From positions 434,001 to 498,000 of the forward strand of contig NZ_PGEZ01000002.1 in the NCBI RefSeq assembly GCF_002797495.1: DNA of 64,000 nucleotides. The letters are read 5' to 3'. The position numbers and the translations under genes are program-made. The DNA comes from Mumia flava. GTDB lineage: Bacteria; Actinomycetota; Actinomycetes; Propionibacteriales; Nocardioidaceae. This document shows positions 23,738 to 31,617 of the stretch, piece by piece (position 1 is the stretch's first letter; each line of letters opens with the position of its first letter). A model generated the notes under the pieces. That model had not been told where the DNA came from. It saw nothing but the letters and a program-made list of their open reading frames with translations, and did no database searches.

Positions 23738-23854
23738 GGCACACCCCTTTCGTGCCTACTTCGGTAGAACGCTCGAGCGCATCCGAACCTTCCCTCCACA
23801 ACCCTGTGACAGAGGGTTACGTCTGACCCCCGGAACTCGCTACGGTCCTTCGTC

Positions 23855-24406
23855 ATGACCCGCGCCGCCGTGCTGCTCGCAGCCCTCGGTCTTCTGGTCG
23901 TCGCGTGCAGCGGACCCGACCCCGCCGACGGCGAACCCACCCCCGACCCGACGCCCTCCCCGACTACGACGACGCCACCCGAGCCGGTCATGCCCGCGGC
24001 CGCGCAAGAGCAGACTGCCGAGGGAGCCGCGGCGTTCGTGAAGTACTGGTATCGGCTCCAGGCTCACGCGGCGACGACCGGCGACACGAGCGGACTAACT
24101 CGAGCCAGCCTGAAGAACTGCGACCCGTGCTCGTTGCTCGTCGACAGGCTGAACGAGATTTACGCGGCCGGCGGGTACTACGAGTCGTTCCCATGGCGAC
24201 CGCAGATCGTAGGTGCCAAGCCCGAGCGGAAGTACTTCGTTGTCCTTACCGAGGTCAGTACCGACTCCTACAAGTTCCGCGAGTCCTCATCGGAGCCAGT
24301 CATAACCGTGAAGCCAAAGACAAGGCACCATCTGTTTCGGCTCAGATTCGGGACCAACGGGTGGCGGATGCTATTGATCGCAAACCAGACTCGACCGAGC
24401 GCATGA
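23855..24406 (+). CDS. DUF6318 family lipoprotein
   Basis: A 183-residue predicted lipoprotein. The signal peptide is MTRAAVLLAALGLLVVACSG with lipobox LVVAC and lipidated Cys18. A threonine/proline-rich linker (about residues 24-45) precedes a domain with FVKYWYRLQAHAATTGDTS, CDPCSLLVDRL and GGYYESFPW, which matches DUF6318. It should be anchored on the outer face of the membrane. Its stop overlaps the next start (ATGA), so it is co-translated with the PKD-like protein. No function is established for the family to my knowledge. Confidence 0.8.
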   Translation: MTRAAVLLAALGLLVVACSGPDPADGEPTPDPTPSPTTTTPPEPVMPAAAQEQTAEGAAAFVKYWYRLQAHAATTGDTSGLTRASLKNCDPCSLLVDRLNEIYAAGGYYESFPWRPQIVGAKPERKYFVVLTEVSTDSYKFRESSSEPVITVKPKTRHHLFRLRFGTNGWRMLLIANQTRPSA

Positions 24407-25224
24407 GCCTTGCAATGGCGTTGATCGCCGTAGTCTCGTCGGCCCTCATGGCGGACCCGATCGTTGGAGGTGACGACGCTCTCGACGAGGTCTACGCGTC
24501 TGGTGACGAGACGGTGAATGAGGATTCGTCGCCAGGCGGCATTGACGCACCGACAGCGCCAGGCGCGACCGGGCCGCAGCCGAAGTATCGGTACGAGCTC
24601 ACATGCACCGAAAGCTCCGCCCAGTGCGCAACGACGTATCTGTGTCCTGAAGAGGGCCAGGTCCGGTACGACATCTACGTTCAGTACCCTGGCGAGCCGT
24701 GGCAGTACTCGGGTTCCGAATGCCGTGGTGGTGACGATCCGCCGCCGGCGGAGGCAGAGCTCCCGGAAGTCACCCCGGGCGATGTCCTCCGCGAGGTCCG
24801 ACGCCTCCCGCTCCCCCGCGCCGACATCAACGTCCAGCCGTCCGGCACCACGCTCGTCAACCTCGACACGGTGTTCTCTACAAAGGCCCCGTCGTTCGAA
24901 CGCACGGTCACGATCTTCTCCCAGCAGGTCGCCGTCACTGCGACACCGACCGCGTACACCTGGCACTTCGGCGACGGCACCACCCGTACGACCGACCACC
25001 CCGGCCGGCCGTACCCCGCACTCGACATCACGCACGCCTACGCCCGGGCCGACCGGACGTTCAGACCGCGGGTCGCGGTGACGTTCACGATCAGCTACTC
25101 GGTCGACGGCGGACCGACCCTGACCCTCGACCAGACCATCACGACCGACGGACCCGCGGTCGCGCTGGAGACCCGAGAGGCGGTGCCGGTCCTCGTCGAC
25201 GACCCTGCAGGGGCGGGAGGCTGA
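24403..25224 (+). CDS. PKD-domain-like secreted protein
   Basis: A 273-residue protein. MSLAMALIAVVSSALMADP is a probable short signal peptide. The middle carries four cysteines (TCTESSAQCATTYLC and SGSECRG) that could form disulphides. The C-terminal part has AYTWHFGDGTTRTT followed by ITHAYARADRTFRPRVAVTFT, the WxFGDGT and HxY landmarks of a PKD-like beta-sandwich (about residues 185-250). The start at 24403 is set by the ATGA overlap with the lipoprotein stop; longer in-frame ORF sequence upstream lies in the lipoprotein gene. It probably acts at the cell surface with the lipoprotein; the ligand is unknown. Confidence 0.75.
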   Translation: MSLAMALIAVVSSALMADPIVGGDDALDEVYASGDETVNEDSSPGGIDAPTAPGATGPQPKYRYELTCTESSAQCATTYLCPEEGQVRYDIYVQYPGEPWQYSGSECRGGDDPPPAEAELPEVTPGDVLREVRRLPLPRADINVQPSGTTLVNLDTVFSTKAPSFERTVTIFSQQVAVTATPTAYTWHFGDGTTRTTDHPGRPYPALDITHAYARADRTFRPRVAVTFTISYSVDGGPTLTLDQTITTDGPAVALETREAVPVLVDDPAGAGG

Positions 25225-25227
25225 GGG

Positions 25228-25260
25228 GTCTCGATCGCTCGCTTCGCTCGCGCCTCGACC
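25228..25260 (+). repeat. 32-33 bp dispersed repeat copy
   Basis: Begins GTCTCGATCGCTCGC, four bases after the stop of the PKD-like gene and just before the zwf stop on the other strand. One base differs from the nrdJ copies (ATCGCTC for ATCACTC). Confidence 0.8.
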
Positions 25261-25274
25261 AACGGAGCCCGGTC

Positions 25275-26711
25275 TCACTCCCCCAGCCACGGCTCCCGCC
25301 AGCCACCGTGGTCCGCGATCAGCGCATCGGCAGCGGCCGGCCCCCACGAGCCGGGCGCGTAGGGATGCACCGGCGGTGGCGAATCGAGCAGCGGCTGCAT
25401 GATCCGCCACGTCTCCTCGACGCCGTCCTGCCGTGCGAACCGTGTGCTCTGCCCCACCATCGCCGCGTGTAGCAGCACCTCGTACGGGGTCGGGCCTTCG
25501 CCACCCTCCTCGGCGAACTCCATCTCCAGATCGACCGGCCCGATCCCCTGCAGATCCGCACGCCGCGCCTCGACCTGGAGCCACATCCCGGCGGACGGGT
25601 CGAGCCGGACGACGAGCTCGTTCGGGTTGGCGACGTAGCCCTCGGGCCCGAACCCCAACCGCGGCGGCCGCTTGAACACGAGCCGCACCTCCGTCGCCGT
25701 CACCGCCAGCTTCTTGCCGGTCCGGATGAAGAAGGGCACGCCGGACCAGCGCCAGTTCTCGATCTCGAGCCGCAGCGCGGCGTACGTCTCCGTGGTCGAA
25801 TCGGACGCCACACCGTCGACGTCGCGATAGCCGTCGAACTGGCCCCGCACGTACTGCCCGGGGTCGGCCGCCTTCACCGCGCGGAACAGTGCGACCTTCG
25901 CGTCCATCAGGGTCGACGGGTCGCCACGCGACGGCGGTTCCATCGCGCACGCGGCCACGACTTGCATCAGGTGGTTCACGACGACGTCCCGCAGCGCGCC
26001 GACCGGGTCGTAGAAGTGACCGCGGTCGTCGATCCCGAACTCTTCGGCCATCGTGATCTGCACCGAGTCGACGTAGGTGCGGTTCCAGAGCGGTTCCATG
26101 ATCGCGTTCGCGAACCGCAGGTGCAGGATCTCCTCCAGCCCCATCTTCCCGAGGTAGTGGTCGATCCGGTACAGCCGCGACTCGTCCACGTACCGGTGCA
26201 GCTCGTCCGCCAGCGCCCTCGCCGACGCCAGATCGTGCCCGAACGGCTTCTCGACCACGATCCGCGCCGCCTTCGTCAACCCCGCATCGGACAGCCGGTG
26301 CACCACCTCCGCGAACAGCGACGGCGGGATCTCCAGGTAGAACACCGGACTCCGCTTGCCCTCGATCGCCTTCCCCACCCGCTCGTACGTCGCGGCGTCC
26401 GTGAAGTCACCACTGACGTACGAGAACCTGCGCGCGAGCCGGTCGAACACCTGCGGATCGAGGTCCTCCCCGGTCGCGACGATGGACGTACGGGCGCGTT
26501 CGACCAGCTGGTCCATCGACCAGTCGTCGACCGCGACGCCGACGATCGGACAGTCGAGCATCCCGCGCCGTTCGAGCCGGTACAACGACCGGAACGTCAT
26601 CACCCGCGCCAGATCCCCGGTGATGCCGAAGATCACGAGCACGTCGGCGGGTTGGGGATCGGCGCTCGTCGTAGCAGCGTCGTTGGTCGTAGCAGCGTCG
26701 TTCATGGACAT
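25275..26711 (-). CDS. zwf: Glucose-6-phosphate 1-dehydrogenase
   Basis: A 478-residue enzyme of the oxidative pentose phosphate pathway, converting glucose 6-phosphate to 6-phosphogluconolactone with NADP+ or NAD+. The Rossmann motif is [13 protein letters not shown] (G-x-x-G-D-L-A), the substrate-binding motif [12 protein letters not shown], and the active site [16 protein letters not shown] (about residues 181-196). [16 protein letters not shown] is also typical. The first 20 residues are an alanine/threonine/asparagine-rich extension with a repeated NDAATT. Its usual actinobacterial partners opcA, pgl and tal are not adjacent. Two copies of the dispersed repeat lie directly upstream. Confidence 0.95.
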   Translation of the reverse strand: MSMNDAATTNDAATTSADPQPADVLVIFGITGDLARVMTFRSLYRLERRGMLDCPIVGVAVDDWSMDQLVERARTSIVATGEDLDPQVFDRLARRFSYVSGDFTDAATYERVGKAIEGKRSPVFYLEIPPSLFAEVVHRLSDAGLTKAARIVVEKPFGHDLASARALADELHRYVDESRLYRIDHYLGKMGLEEILHLRFANAIMEPLWNRTYVDSVQITMAEEFGIDDRGHFYDPVGALRDVVVNHLMQVVAACAMEPPSRGDPSTLMDAKVALFRAVKAADPGQYVRGQFDGYRDVDGVASDSTTETYAALRLEIENWRWSGVPFFIRTGKKLAVTATEVRLVFKRPPRLGFGPEGYVANPNELVVRLDPSAGMWLQVEARRADLQGIGPVDLEMEFAEEGGEGPTPYEVLLHAAMVGQSTRFARQDGVEETWRIMQPLLDSPPPVHPYAPGSWGPAAADALIADHGGWREPWLGE

Positions 26712-26755
26712 GCCTTCCTCGACGGGATTCCATCGTGGCGCATCAGAGGCGTCGG

Positions 26756-26839
26756 GTCTCGATCACTCGCTTCGCTCGCGCCTCGACCAGCGGGGGCGGG
26801 GTGCTGGTCTCGATCACTCGCTGCGCTCGCGCCTCGACC
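26756..26839 (+). repeat. Two 32-33 bp dispersed repeat copies upstream of zwf
   Basis: Copies begin at 26756 and 26807 (GTCTCGATCACTCGC), 51 bp apart; the second has TGCGCTC in place of TTCGCTC. The spacer and the following bases to about 26930 hold degraded CCTCGACCAGCGGGG fragments. Confidence 0.85.
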
Positions 26840-26921
26840 AGCGAAGGGGGGTGCCCGTGTTTCGACCAGCGGGGGCGGGGTTGCCCACGCCTCGACCAGC
26901 GGGGCGGGGGCCGGCGCTCGA

Positions 26922-27299
26922 CTAGCAGGACGAAGCGTCGATCGGTGGGGCCCAGCCCGGACGCGGGATCAGGCAGAACGAATGCCCGGCCGGATCGGCG
27001 TACGTGTGGTCGCGCAGCCGCCGCGCCCCGAGCGAGAGCACGGCTTCCGCAGCCGAGTCGAGGTCGTCGACCATGACGTCGAGGTGCATCTGCTGCGGCA
27101 CGGCGGGATCCGGCCAGGTGGACGCGTGCAGATCCGGCGCCCGCTGGAACGCCATCCCCGACGTCGTCGCATCCCGCGACACCACCACGAAGTCACCATC
27201 GTCGTACGTGATCGGCTCACCCAGCACAGCCGACCAGAACGCCCCCACAGCCTGTGGGTCCGGCGCGTCGACGATGAGGTGATGGCGTCGCCCGATCAC
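26922..27299 (-). CDS. VOC (glyoxalase/bleomycin resistance) family protein
   Basis: A 125-residue single-domain vicinal-oxygen-chelate protein: HHLIVDAPDPQAVGAFWSAVLG is the first beta-alpha-beta-beta-beta module and MHLDVMVDDLDSAAEAVLSLGA the second, ending with ADPAGHSFCLIPRP. The family includes glyoxalases, dioxygenases and antibiotic-binding proteins; this short CapR-like form has no assigned substrate. Metal ligands may be absent from some positions. It stands alone between two repeat clusters. Confidence 0.85.
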   Translation of the reverse strand: MIGRRHHLIVDAPDPQAVGAFWSAVLGEPITYDDGDFVVVSRDATTSGMAFQRAPDLHASTWPDPAVPQQMHLDVMVDDLDSAAEAVLSLGARRLRDHTYADPAGHSFCLIPRPGWAPPIDASSC

Positions 27300-27322
27300 G
27301 TCGGCAGCGTACGCCTGGGGGG

Positions 27323-27455
27323 GTCTCGATCACTCGCTGCGCTCGCGCCTCGACCCACGGGGGCGGGCTGCGGTCTCGATCACTCGCTTCGCTCGCGCCT
27401 CGACCAGCGGGGGCGGGGTGCGGTCTCGATCACTCGCTGCGCTCGCGCCTCGACC
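27323..27455 (+). repeat. Three 32-33 bp dispersed repeat copies in tandem
   Basis: Copies begin at 27323, 27373 and 27423 with a 50-bp period; each is followed by CGACCAGCGGGGGCGGG-like spacer. The cluster mirrors that at 26756-26839, on the other side of the VOC gene, so the VOC gene is flanked by the same repeats in the same orientation. Confidence 0.85.
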
Positions 27456-27520
27456 AGCGAAGGGGGGTGCCCGTGTTTCGACCAGCGGGGAACGACGGGG
27501 TGATGGGGAGTGCTGGTACG

Positions 27521-27548
27521 CCGTGCTAGCACAGTGTGCGACGAATTT
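27521..27548. repeat. Palindromic element copy 1
   Basis: Contains the 10-bp palindrome GTGCTAGCAC (27523-27532) followed by AGTGTGCGACGAA. Related elements lie at 32790-32815 and 58063-58106. It ends at the stop of the degenerate ABC ATPase gene. Confidence 0.65.
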
Positions 27549-28589
27549 AACGTGACCCCTCTTCCTCCGGTGCGACGCGAAAACACCGGGCCTCGCCGCC
27601 GCCGTACCGCACCGGCTCCGGCATCTCGTCCACGCAGCGCTCGATCGCGATCGGGCAGCGCGCGACGTACGGGCATCCCAGCCCGGCTGCCTCCGCCGCG
27701 CTCGGCGCTGGTTCGCCGACGACGGCCTCCGGTTCGATCCGCCGGTCGTGCGGAGGCGGGACGCCGAGGAGAGCACGGGTGTACGGGTGGCGGGCCGCGC
27801 GGCGCAGCGTCTCCGCGTTCCCGGCCTCGACCGACCGACCTCCACACATCACGACGACGCGATCGCACACGGCGAGTGCGGGCTCGAGATCGGCGAACAC
27901 GCGCAACACCCCGACCCCACCGCCGGACTGCGCCCCACCGGACCGCGCCCGCGCCCCACAGGACTGCGCCCCACCGGGCCGTGCGCTGTCGAGCCGCACC
28001 TGATCCAGCAGCGCCGCCACCGCCGCACGCGGGCCGGACTCCACCTCCGCCGACGGCACGTCGACGAGCAGCAGGTCGGGTTCGCGGAGCAGCGCCTCGA
28101 CCACCGTCGCGACCCACAGCTCGGACTCGAACACCTGGAACGGGTGCTGCCGCATCAGCCTCTTCGGGTCCGCCACTCCCCCTTCACCGAGCCACTGGAC
28201 CGCTCGAGCCCGCGCCGTACGGACATCACCGCCGGCGGCGCGGACACCTTCCAACAGGTACTCCGCGACGCGCTGCACCGGGTTCATCGCGCGCCGCGGC
28301 TCGGACGGGATCAGACCGACCTGGTCGCGGCGGTACGCCCGCAGGTCGTCGTCCGCCAGCGCCCGCACGTCCGTGCCGTCCACGCGCACCGACCACGCAC
28401 CCGGACGTCGTCCGCCTCGGCCCGGGCGACGCAGGTGAGGACGTCGGACGCGCCGCCGCCGGGTTCGGCGACGAGCCCGACCAGCTCGCCGGCGTGCACC
28501 TCGACGTCGACGCCGCGGAGCACGTCGACGGGACCGCCCGCACCCTCACCCGGGACGCGCAGCGACAGCCCCGCCACCTCCAGCAGCAT
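27547..28589 (-). pseudogene. Degenerate, frameshifted oligopeptide-type ABC transporter ATPase
   Basis: Reads as a peptide/nickel ABC ATPase (DppD/OppD type), starting near 28589 (MLLEVAGLSLRVPGEG) and shifting frame near 28398 into VRVDGTDVRALADDDLRAY. The C-terminal oligopeptide domain is recognisable (GCPYVARCPIAIERC), as are AMNPVQRV and HPYTRALLG. All catalytic motifs are altered: Walker A reads EPGGGASD without the lysine, the signature LSGGQ is replaced by FQVFE, Walker B reads LLLVDVPSAE without the glutamate, and the H-loop histidine is missing. A low-complexity insert (GGAQSCGARARSGGAQSGGG) is present. It cannot hydrolyse ATP in the usual way. The intact frame 27547-28389 could still be expressed. 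Confidence 0.65.
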
Positions 28590-28664
28590 GCGCACCACCC
28601 CACCACCAGAGGCGAGCCCCTGCACGCCATGCGCCGCGTGCTGACCCTCCCGATCGCGAGCAAG

Positions 28665-28683
28665 ATAGGTTAGGCTCCCCTAA
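28665..28683 (+). promoter_or_regulatory. IdeR/DtxR-type iron box
   Basis: ATAGGTTAGGCTCCCCTAA matches the 19-bp actinobacterial consensus TTAGGTTAGGCTAACCTAA at 16 positions. It lies 24 bp before the DUF2470 gene start and between it and the divergent ABC pseudogene, so either could be iron-repressed. Confidence 0.75.
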
Positions 28684-28706
28684 ATCGAGTGCGAAGGGGC
28701 GCGGCC

Positions 28707-29381
28707 ATGTGCGACACACGGACGGACGAGACCAGGCTCGCCGAGCGCGCGCGTACCGCCCTCGCCGACGCCACCGTCGCCACCCTGTACGGCGGGGGCT
28801 GCCGCGTCGGTCGCGTGACCGACATCGTCGACATCGAGGACCGCGCCGAGGGCCCGGTCATCACGGTGTCCGCGGCGTCGCCGGCCGTCCAGGCGATGGT
28901 TCCCTGCCCGATCATCACGCTCGTGCTCCCCGGGCCAGGCAGCTTTCGGACCCTGCGTCTCGTCGGGACCACCAGCCCGCTGCCGGCCGAGAGCGACGGC
29001 GCCCACCGCTCGTACCAGCTCGGTCTGCTCTCCGTCCGCCTGGTCGGCACGACCTGCACCTCCGTGCCGGTCGCCGCCTTCCTCACGGCTGCGCCCGACC
29101 CGCTCCGCCAGTGGGCAACCAGCGCCGTACGGCACCTCGAGACCGCCCACAGCGCGGAGCTGCTGGCCTGCGTCCGCGCCCACGGACACGCGGCGGACGC
29201 CGTGCTCCCTCGGTCGATCGACCGGTACGGCCTCGAGCTCGCGGTCCTCAGCGCCGATGCTGTGTGCAGCGTGCGGCTCGAGTTCCCCGGCGGTCCGGTC
29301 AGCGGGATCGACGAGGTCGACGCCGGCCTGCGGATGCCCCTCACGTGTCGCTGCAGCGCCGGCGACCACTGCCAACCCTGA
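28707..29381 (+). CDS. DUF2470 (HugZ-like) protein, iron-regulated
   Basis: A 224-residue protein. The N-terminus (ERARTALADATVATLYG) and split-barrel-like middle, followed by a C-terminal DUF2470 part (LPRSIDRYGLELAVLSADAVCSVRLEFP), resemble the HugZ/pyridoxamine-oxidase-like haem-utilisation proteins. LSADAV and a final CRCSAGDHC cysteine cluster are unusual. The ATG at 28707 has AAGGGGCG 7 nt upstream; the in-frame GTG at 28689 is a weaker choice. The iron box immediately upstream supports a role in haem or iron acquisition. The stop codon lies inside a 14-bp tandem repeat. Confidence 0.75.
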   Translation: MCDTRTDETRLAERARTALADATVATLYGGGCRVGRVTDIVDIEDRAEGPVITVSAASPAVQAMVPCPIITLVLPGPGSFRTLRLVGTTSPLPAESDGAHRSYQLGLLSVRLVGTTCTSVPVAAFLTAAPDPLRQWATSAVRHLETAHSAELLACVRAHGHAADAVLPRSIDRYGLELAVLSADAVCSVRLEFPGGPVSGIDEVDAGLRMPLTCRCSAGDHCQP

Positions 29382-29416
29382 CCGCGCAGACCTGACCGCG
29401 CAGACCTGACCGCGCC
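29378..29416 (+). repeat. 14-bp tandem repeat over the DUF2470 stop codon
   Basis: CTGACCGCGCAGAC repeats at 29378 and 29392 with a partial third copy to 29416. Each full copy contains a TGA; the first is the stop of the DUF2470 gene. Confidence 0.8.
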
Positions 29417-29450
29417 GTGCGCGATCCGCACACCAGTACGCTGAGCGGTC

Positions 29451-30653
29451 ATGGACTTCACCCTCGACGAAACCCAGCAGAGCATCCGCGACCTGGCCCG
29501 CGACTTCGTCGACGCCGAGATCGTCCCGTACATCCGCGAGTGGGACCGTGCCGAGTCCGTCGACACGCGGATCGTCGCGAAGCTCGGCGAGATGGGATTC
29601 CTGGGCCTGACGATCGACGAGGAGTACGGCGGCACGCCGGTCGACATGCTCGGCTACACGCTGGTCTGCGAGGAGCTCGGGCGCGGGGACTCCTCCGTAC
29701 GCGGGATCGTGTCCGTGTCGCTCGGACTGGTCGCGAAGACCATCGCGTCCTACGGGACCGAGGAGCAGAAGGCGCAGTGGTTGCCGGAGCTGACCTCCGG
29801 ACGCGCGCTCGGGTGCTTCGGGCTGACCGAGCCCGGCTCGGGGTCGGACGCGGGGTCGCTGCGGACGCGGGCACGGCGGGTCTCGACAAGCTCGACCGGC
29901 GAGGGGGGCGGCTCGACCGGCGAAGGTGACTGGGTGCTCGACGGGGAGAAGACCTTCATCACCAACGGAACGTGGGCCCGCGTCGCGCTCGTGTTCGCGC
30001 GGACCGGCACCGTGGAGGACGGGGCTCGCGGGATCACGGCGTTCCTGGTCCCGACGGACTCCCCCGGTTTCACCGCCACCACGATCCACGGGAAGCTCGG
30101 GCTGCGCGGACAGGCCACCGCGTCCCTGTCCTTCGATGGCGTACGCCTCCCCGACTCCGCGCGGCTCGGCGAGGTCGGGAAGGGGTTCGGGATCGCGATG
30201 TCCGCGCTCGGCAAGGGCCGGATCTCCGTCGCGGCCGGCTCGGTCGGCGTCGCCCAGGCTGCGCTCGACGCCGCGACGAGGTACGCCACGGAACGCACGC
30301 AGTTCGGTGGGCCGATCGCGCAGAAGCAGCTCGTCCAGGAGCTGCTCGCCGACTCCGCCGTCGACATCGAGTCCGCACGCCTTCTGACGTGGCGCGCCGC
30401 GAGCCTGGTCGATCAGGGCGTCTCCGGCAAGGCGCTGACGTACCCGAGCTCGGTCGCGAAGCTCGCCGCCTCCGAGGCCGCCGTCCGGGTGACGAACCAG
30501 TGCCTCCAGGTCTTCGGCGGGTACGGGTTCGTCGACGAGTACCCGATGGGCAAGTACGTCCGCGACGCCCGCGTCCTCACGCTGTACGAGGGCACGAGCC
30601 AGGTGCAGAAGCTGATCATCGGACGGCACCTCACCGGCGTCGACGCGATGTAG
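29451..30653 (+). CDS. Acyl-CoA dehydrogenase
   Basis: A 400-residue flavoenzyme of fatty-acid or amino-acid degradation, oxidising an acyl-CoA to the enoyl-CoA with FAD. Signatures are CFGLTEPGSGSDAG, FITNGTWA, ASLSFDGVRLP, RTQFGGPIAQKQLVQELLAD, and near the end QVFGGYGFVDEYPMGKYVRDARVLTLYEGTSQVQKLIIGR split over the usual signature, with the catalytic-base glutamate in YEGTS. The linker after SLRTRA contains an insertion, about residues 142-159 (RVSTSSTGEGGG), encoded by a GTCTCGACAAGCTCGACC repeat. Substrate chain length is not evident. It stands alone; downstream is a membrane protein gene. Confidence 0.93.
   Translation: MDFTLDETQQSIRDLARDFVDAEIVPYIREWDRAESVDTRIVAKLGEMGFLGLTIDEEYGGTPVDMLGYTLVCEELGRGDSSVRGIVSVSLGLVAKTIASYGTEEQKAQWLPELTSGRALGCFGLTEPGSGSDAGSLRTRARRVSTSSTGEGGGSTGEGDWVLDGEKTFITNGTWARVALVFARTGTVEDGARGITAFLVPTDSPGFTATTIHGKLGLRGQATASLSFDGVRLPDSARLGEVGKGFGIAMSALGKGRISVAAGSVGVAQAALDAATRYATERTQFGGPIAQKQLVQELLADSAVDIESARLLTWRAASLVDQGVSGKALTYPSSVAKLAASEAAVRVTNQCLQVFGGYGFVDEYPMGKYVRDARVLTLYEGTSQVQKLIIGRHLTGVDAM
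29879..29928 (+). repeat. Short dispersed repeat embedded in the acyl-CoA dehydrogenase gene
   Basis: GGTCTCGACAAGCTCGACC at 29879-29897, then GGCTCGACCGGCGA. In frame it encodes VSTSSTG within a surface linker. The same element type, read in another phase and orientation, encodes VEPVETS in hflX. Confidence 0.7.
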
Positions 30654-30707
30654 CCGGGACACCCTGATGCGTCCCCGACACGCTCGAGCCCGGGGTAGAT
30701 TGCGGCC

Positions 30708-31607
30708 GTGACCTCACGCCTGCGCGCCGCCTACGAGCGGGGCCGCACCACGTACGAGCAGGGCCGCGAGTTCGGGATGCGCGTGCGCGAGGGTGTGGAG
30801 GCCACGTTCATCGGCGCGTGCATGCGCAGGATGTACGGCATCGACGGGCGCAACCGCGCCGTGACGCTCGCGGGTCAGGCGTTCGTCGGGTTCATCCCAC
30901 TGATGATCGTGGTCGCGTCGTTCTGGCCGCTGCGCGGCGACGACGAGGACGTCGGCGACAACATCATCGACGGCCTCGACCTCACCGGCTCCACCGCCGA
31001 CGCGGTCGAGATGCTGTTCGGCAGCCCACCGTCGGCCAGCGGCGGGATCACCCTCATCGGCTACATCATCCTGATCATGTCGCTCAGCTCGTTCAGCCGG
31101 TCGATGCAGCGGCTGTTCGAGGCGATCTGGGAGCTCGGCCCGCGCGGGCTGCGCGGCACCTTCGAGTCCCTCGGCGCGACGCTCCTGCTGCTCGCGTGCT
31201 TCGTGCTCGTCGGGTACGCCGGCGTGCTCGTCGGCAAGCTCCCGCTGTCGCGCCTGCTCACCCTGCCGGTGACGGTTCTCGTGCTGACACCCGTCTGGGT
31301 GCTCCTGATCAGGATGATGACGTCCCGCCGGATCGAGGCGCGCCACCTGCTGCTGTCCGGTGTGCTGTTCGCGGTCGCGCAGGTGCTCGTCGGGTGGGCG
31401 ACGCAGATCTACTTCCCGCACCTGATCGCCGTCGACGCACAGCGGTACGGCGTGATCGGCGTCGCGTTCGCCTTCGTGTCGTGGCTTGTCGTGATCGCCT
31501 ACCTGTTCGTCGGGTGCGCCGTGCTCGGGCGCGAGGCGACGGACTGGGTGACGCGCCGGTGGCCCGATCTGCCGTGGGAGCGGACTCGCACCCATGTGAT
31601 CCGGTAG
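30708..31607 (+). CDS. YihY/virulence factor BrkB family membrane protein
   Basis: A 299-residue inner-membrane protein with about six hydrophobic segments. RNRAVTLAGQAFVGFIPLMIVVASF and the later LGWATQIYF-like stretch (VGWATQIYFPHLI), GVIGVAFAFVSWLVVIAYLFVGCAVLGRE, match the YihY/BrkB family. The family's transport role is unresolved despite old RNase BN annotation. GTG start at 30708. It ends just before a second membrane protein gene (AI-2E family), likely co-transcribed. Confidence 0.85.
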   Translation: MTSRLRAAYERGRTTYEQGREFGMRVREGVEATFIGACMRRMYGIDGRNRAVTLAGQAFVGFIPLMIVVASFWPLRGDDEDVGDNIIDGLDLTGSTADAVEMLFGSPPSASGGITLIGYIILIMSLSSFSRSMQRLFEAIWELGPRGLRGTFESLGATLLLLACFVLVGYAGVLVGKLPLSRLLTLPVTVLVLTPVWVLLIRMMTSRRIEARHLLLSGVLFAVAQVLVGWATQIYFPHLIAVDAQRYGVIGVAFAFVSWLVVIAYLFVGCAVLGREATDWVTRRWPDLPWERTRTHVIR

Positions 31608-31617
31608 CGTGCCGCGC

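Noticed and set aside
20561-23767. A 1,068-codon open frame on the + strand opposite nrdJ and nrdR
   Set aside because: It is rich in Arg, Asp, Glu, Val and Leu with no domain and mirrors the codon bias of the real genes on the other strand. It is a typical high-GC shadow frame.
26756-27455. A possible CRISPR array
   Set aside because: The units are regularly spaced, but the spacers are similar degraded copies of the repeat itself, there is no cas gene, and identical units occur singly elsewhere and inside nrdJ.
28680-30662. A 660-codon minus-strand frame opposite DUF2470 and the acyl-CoA dehydrogenase
   Set aside because: Both genes on the + strand have clear family motifs; the minus frame has none and is compositionally a shadow.
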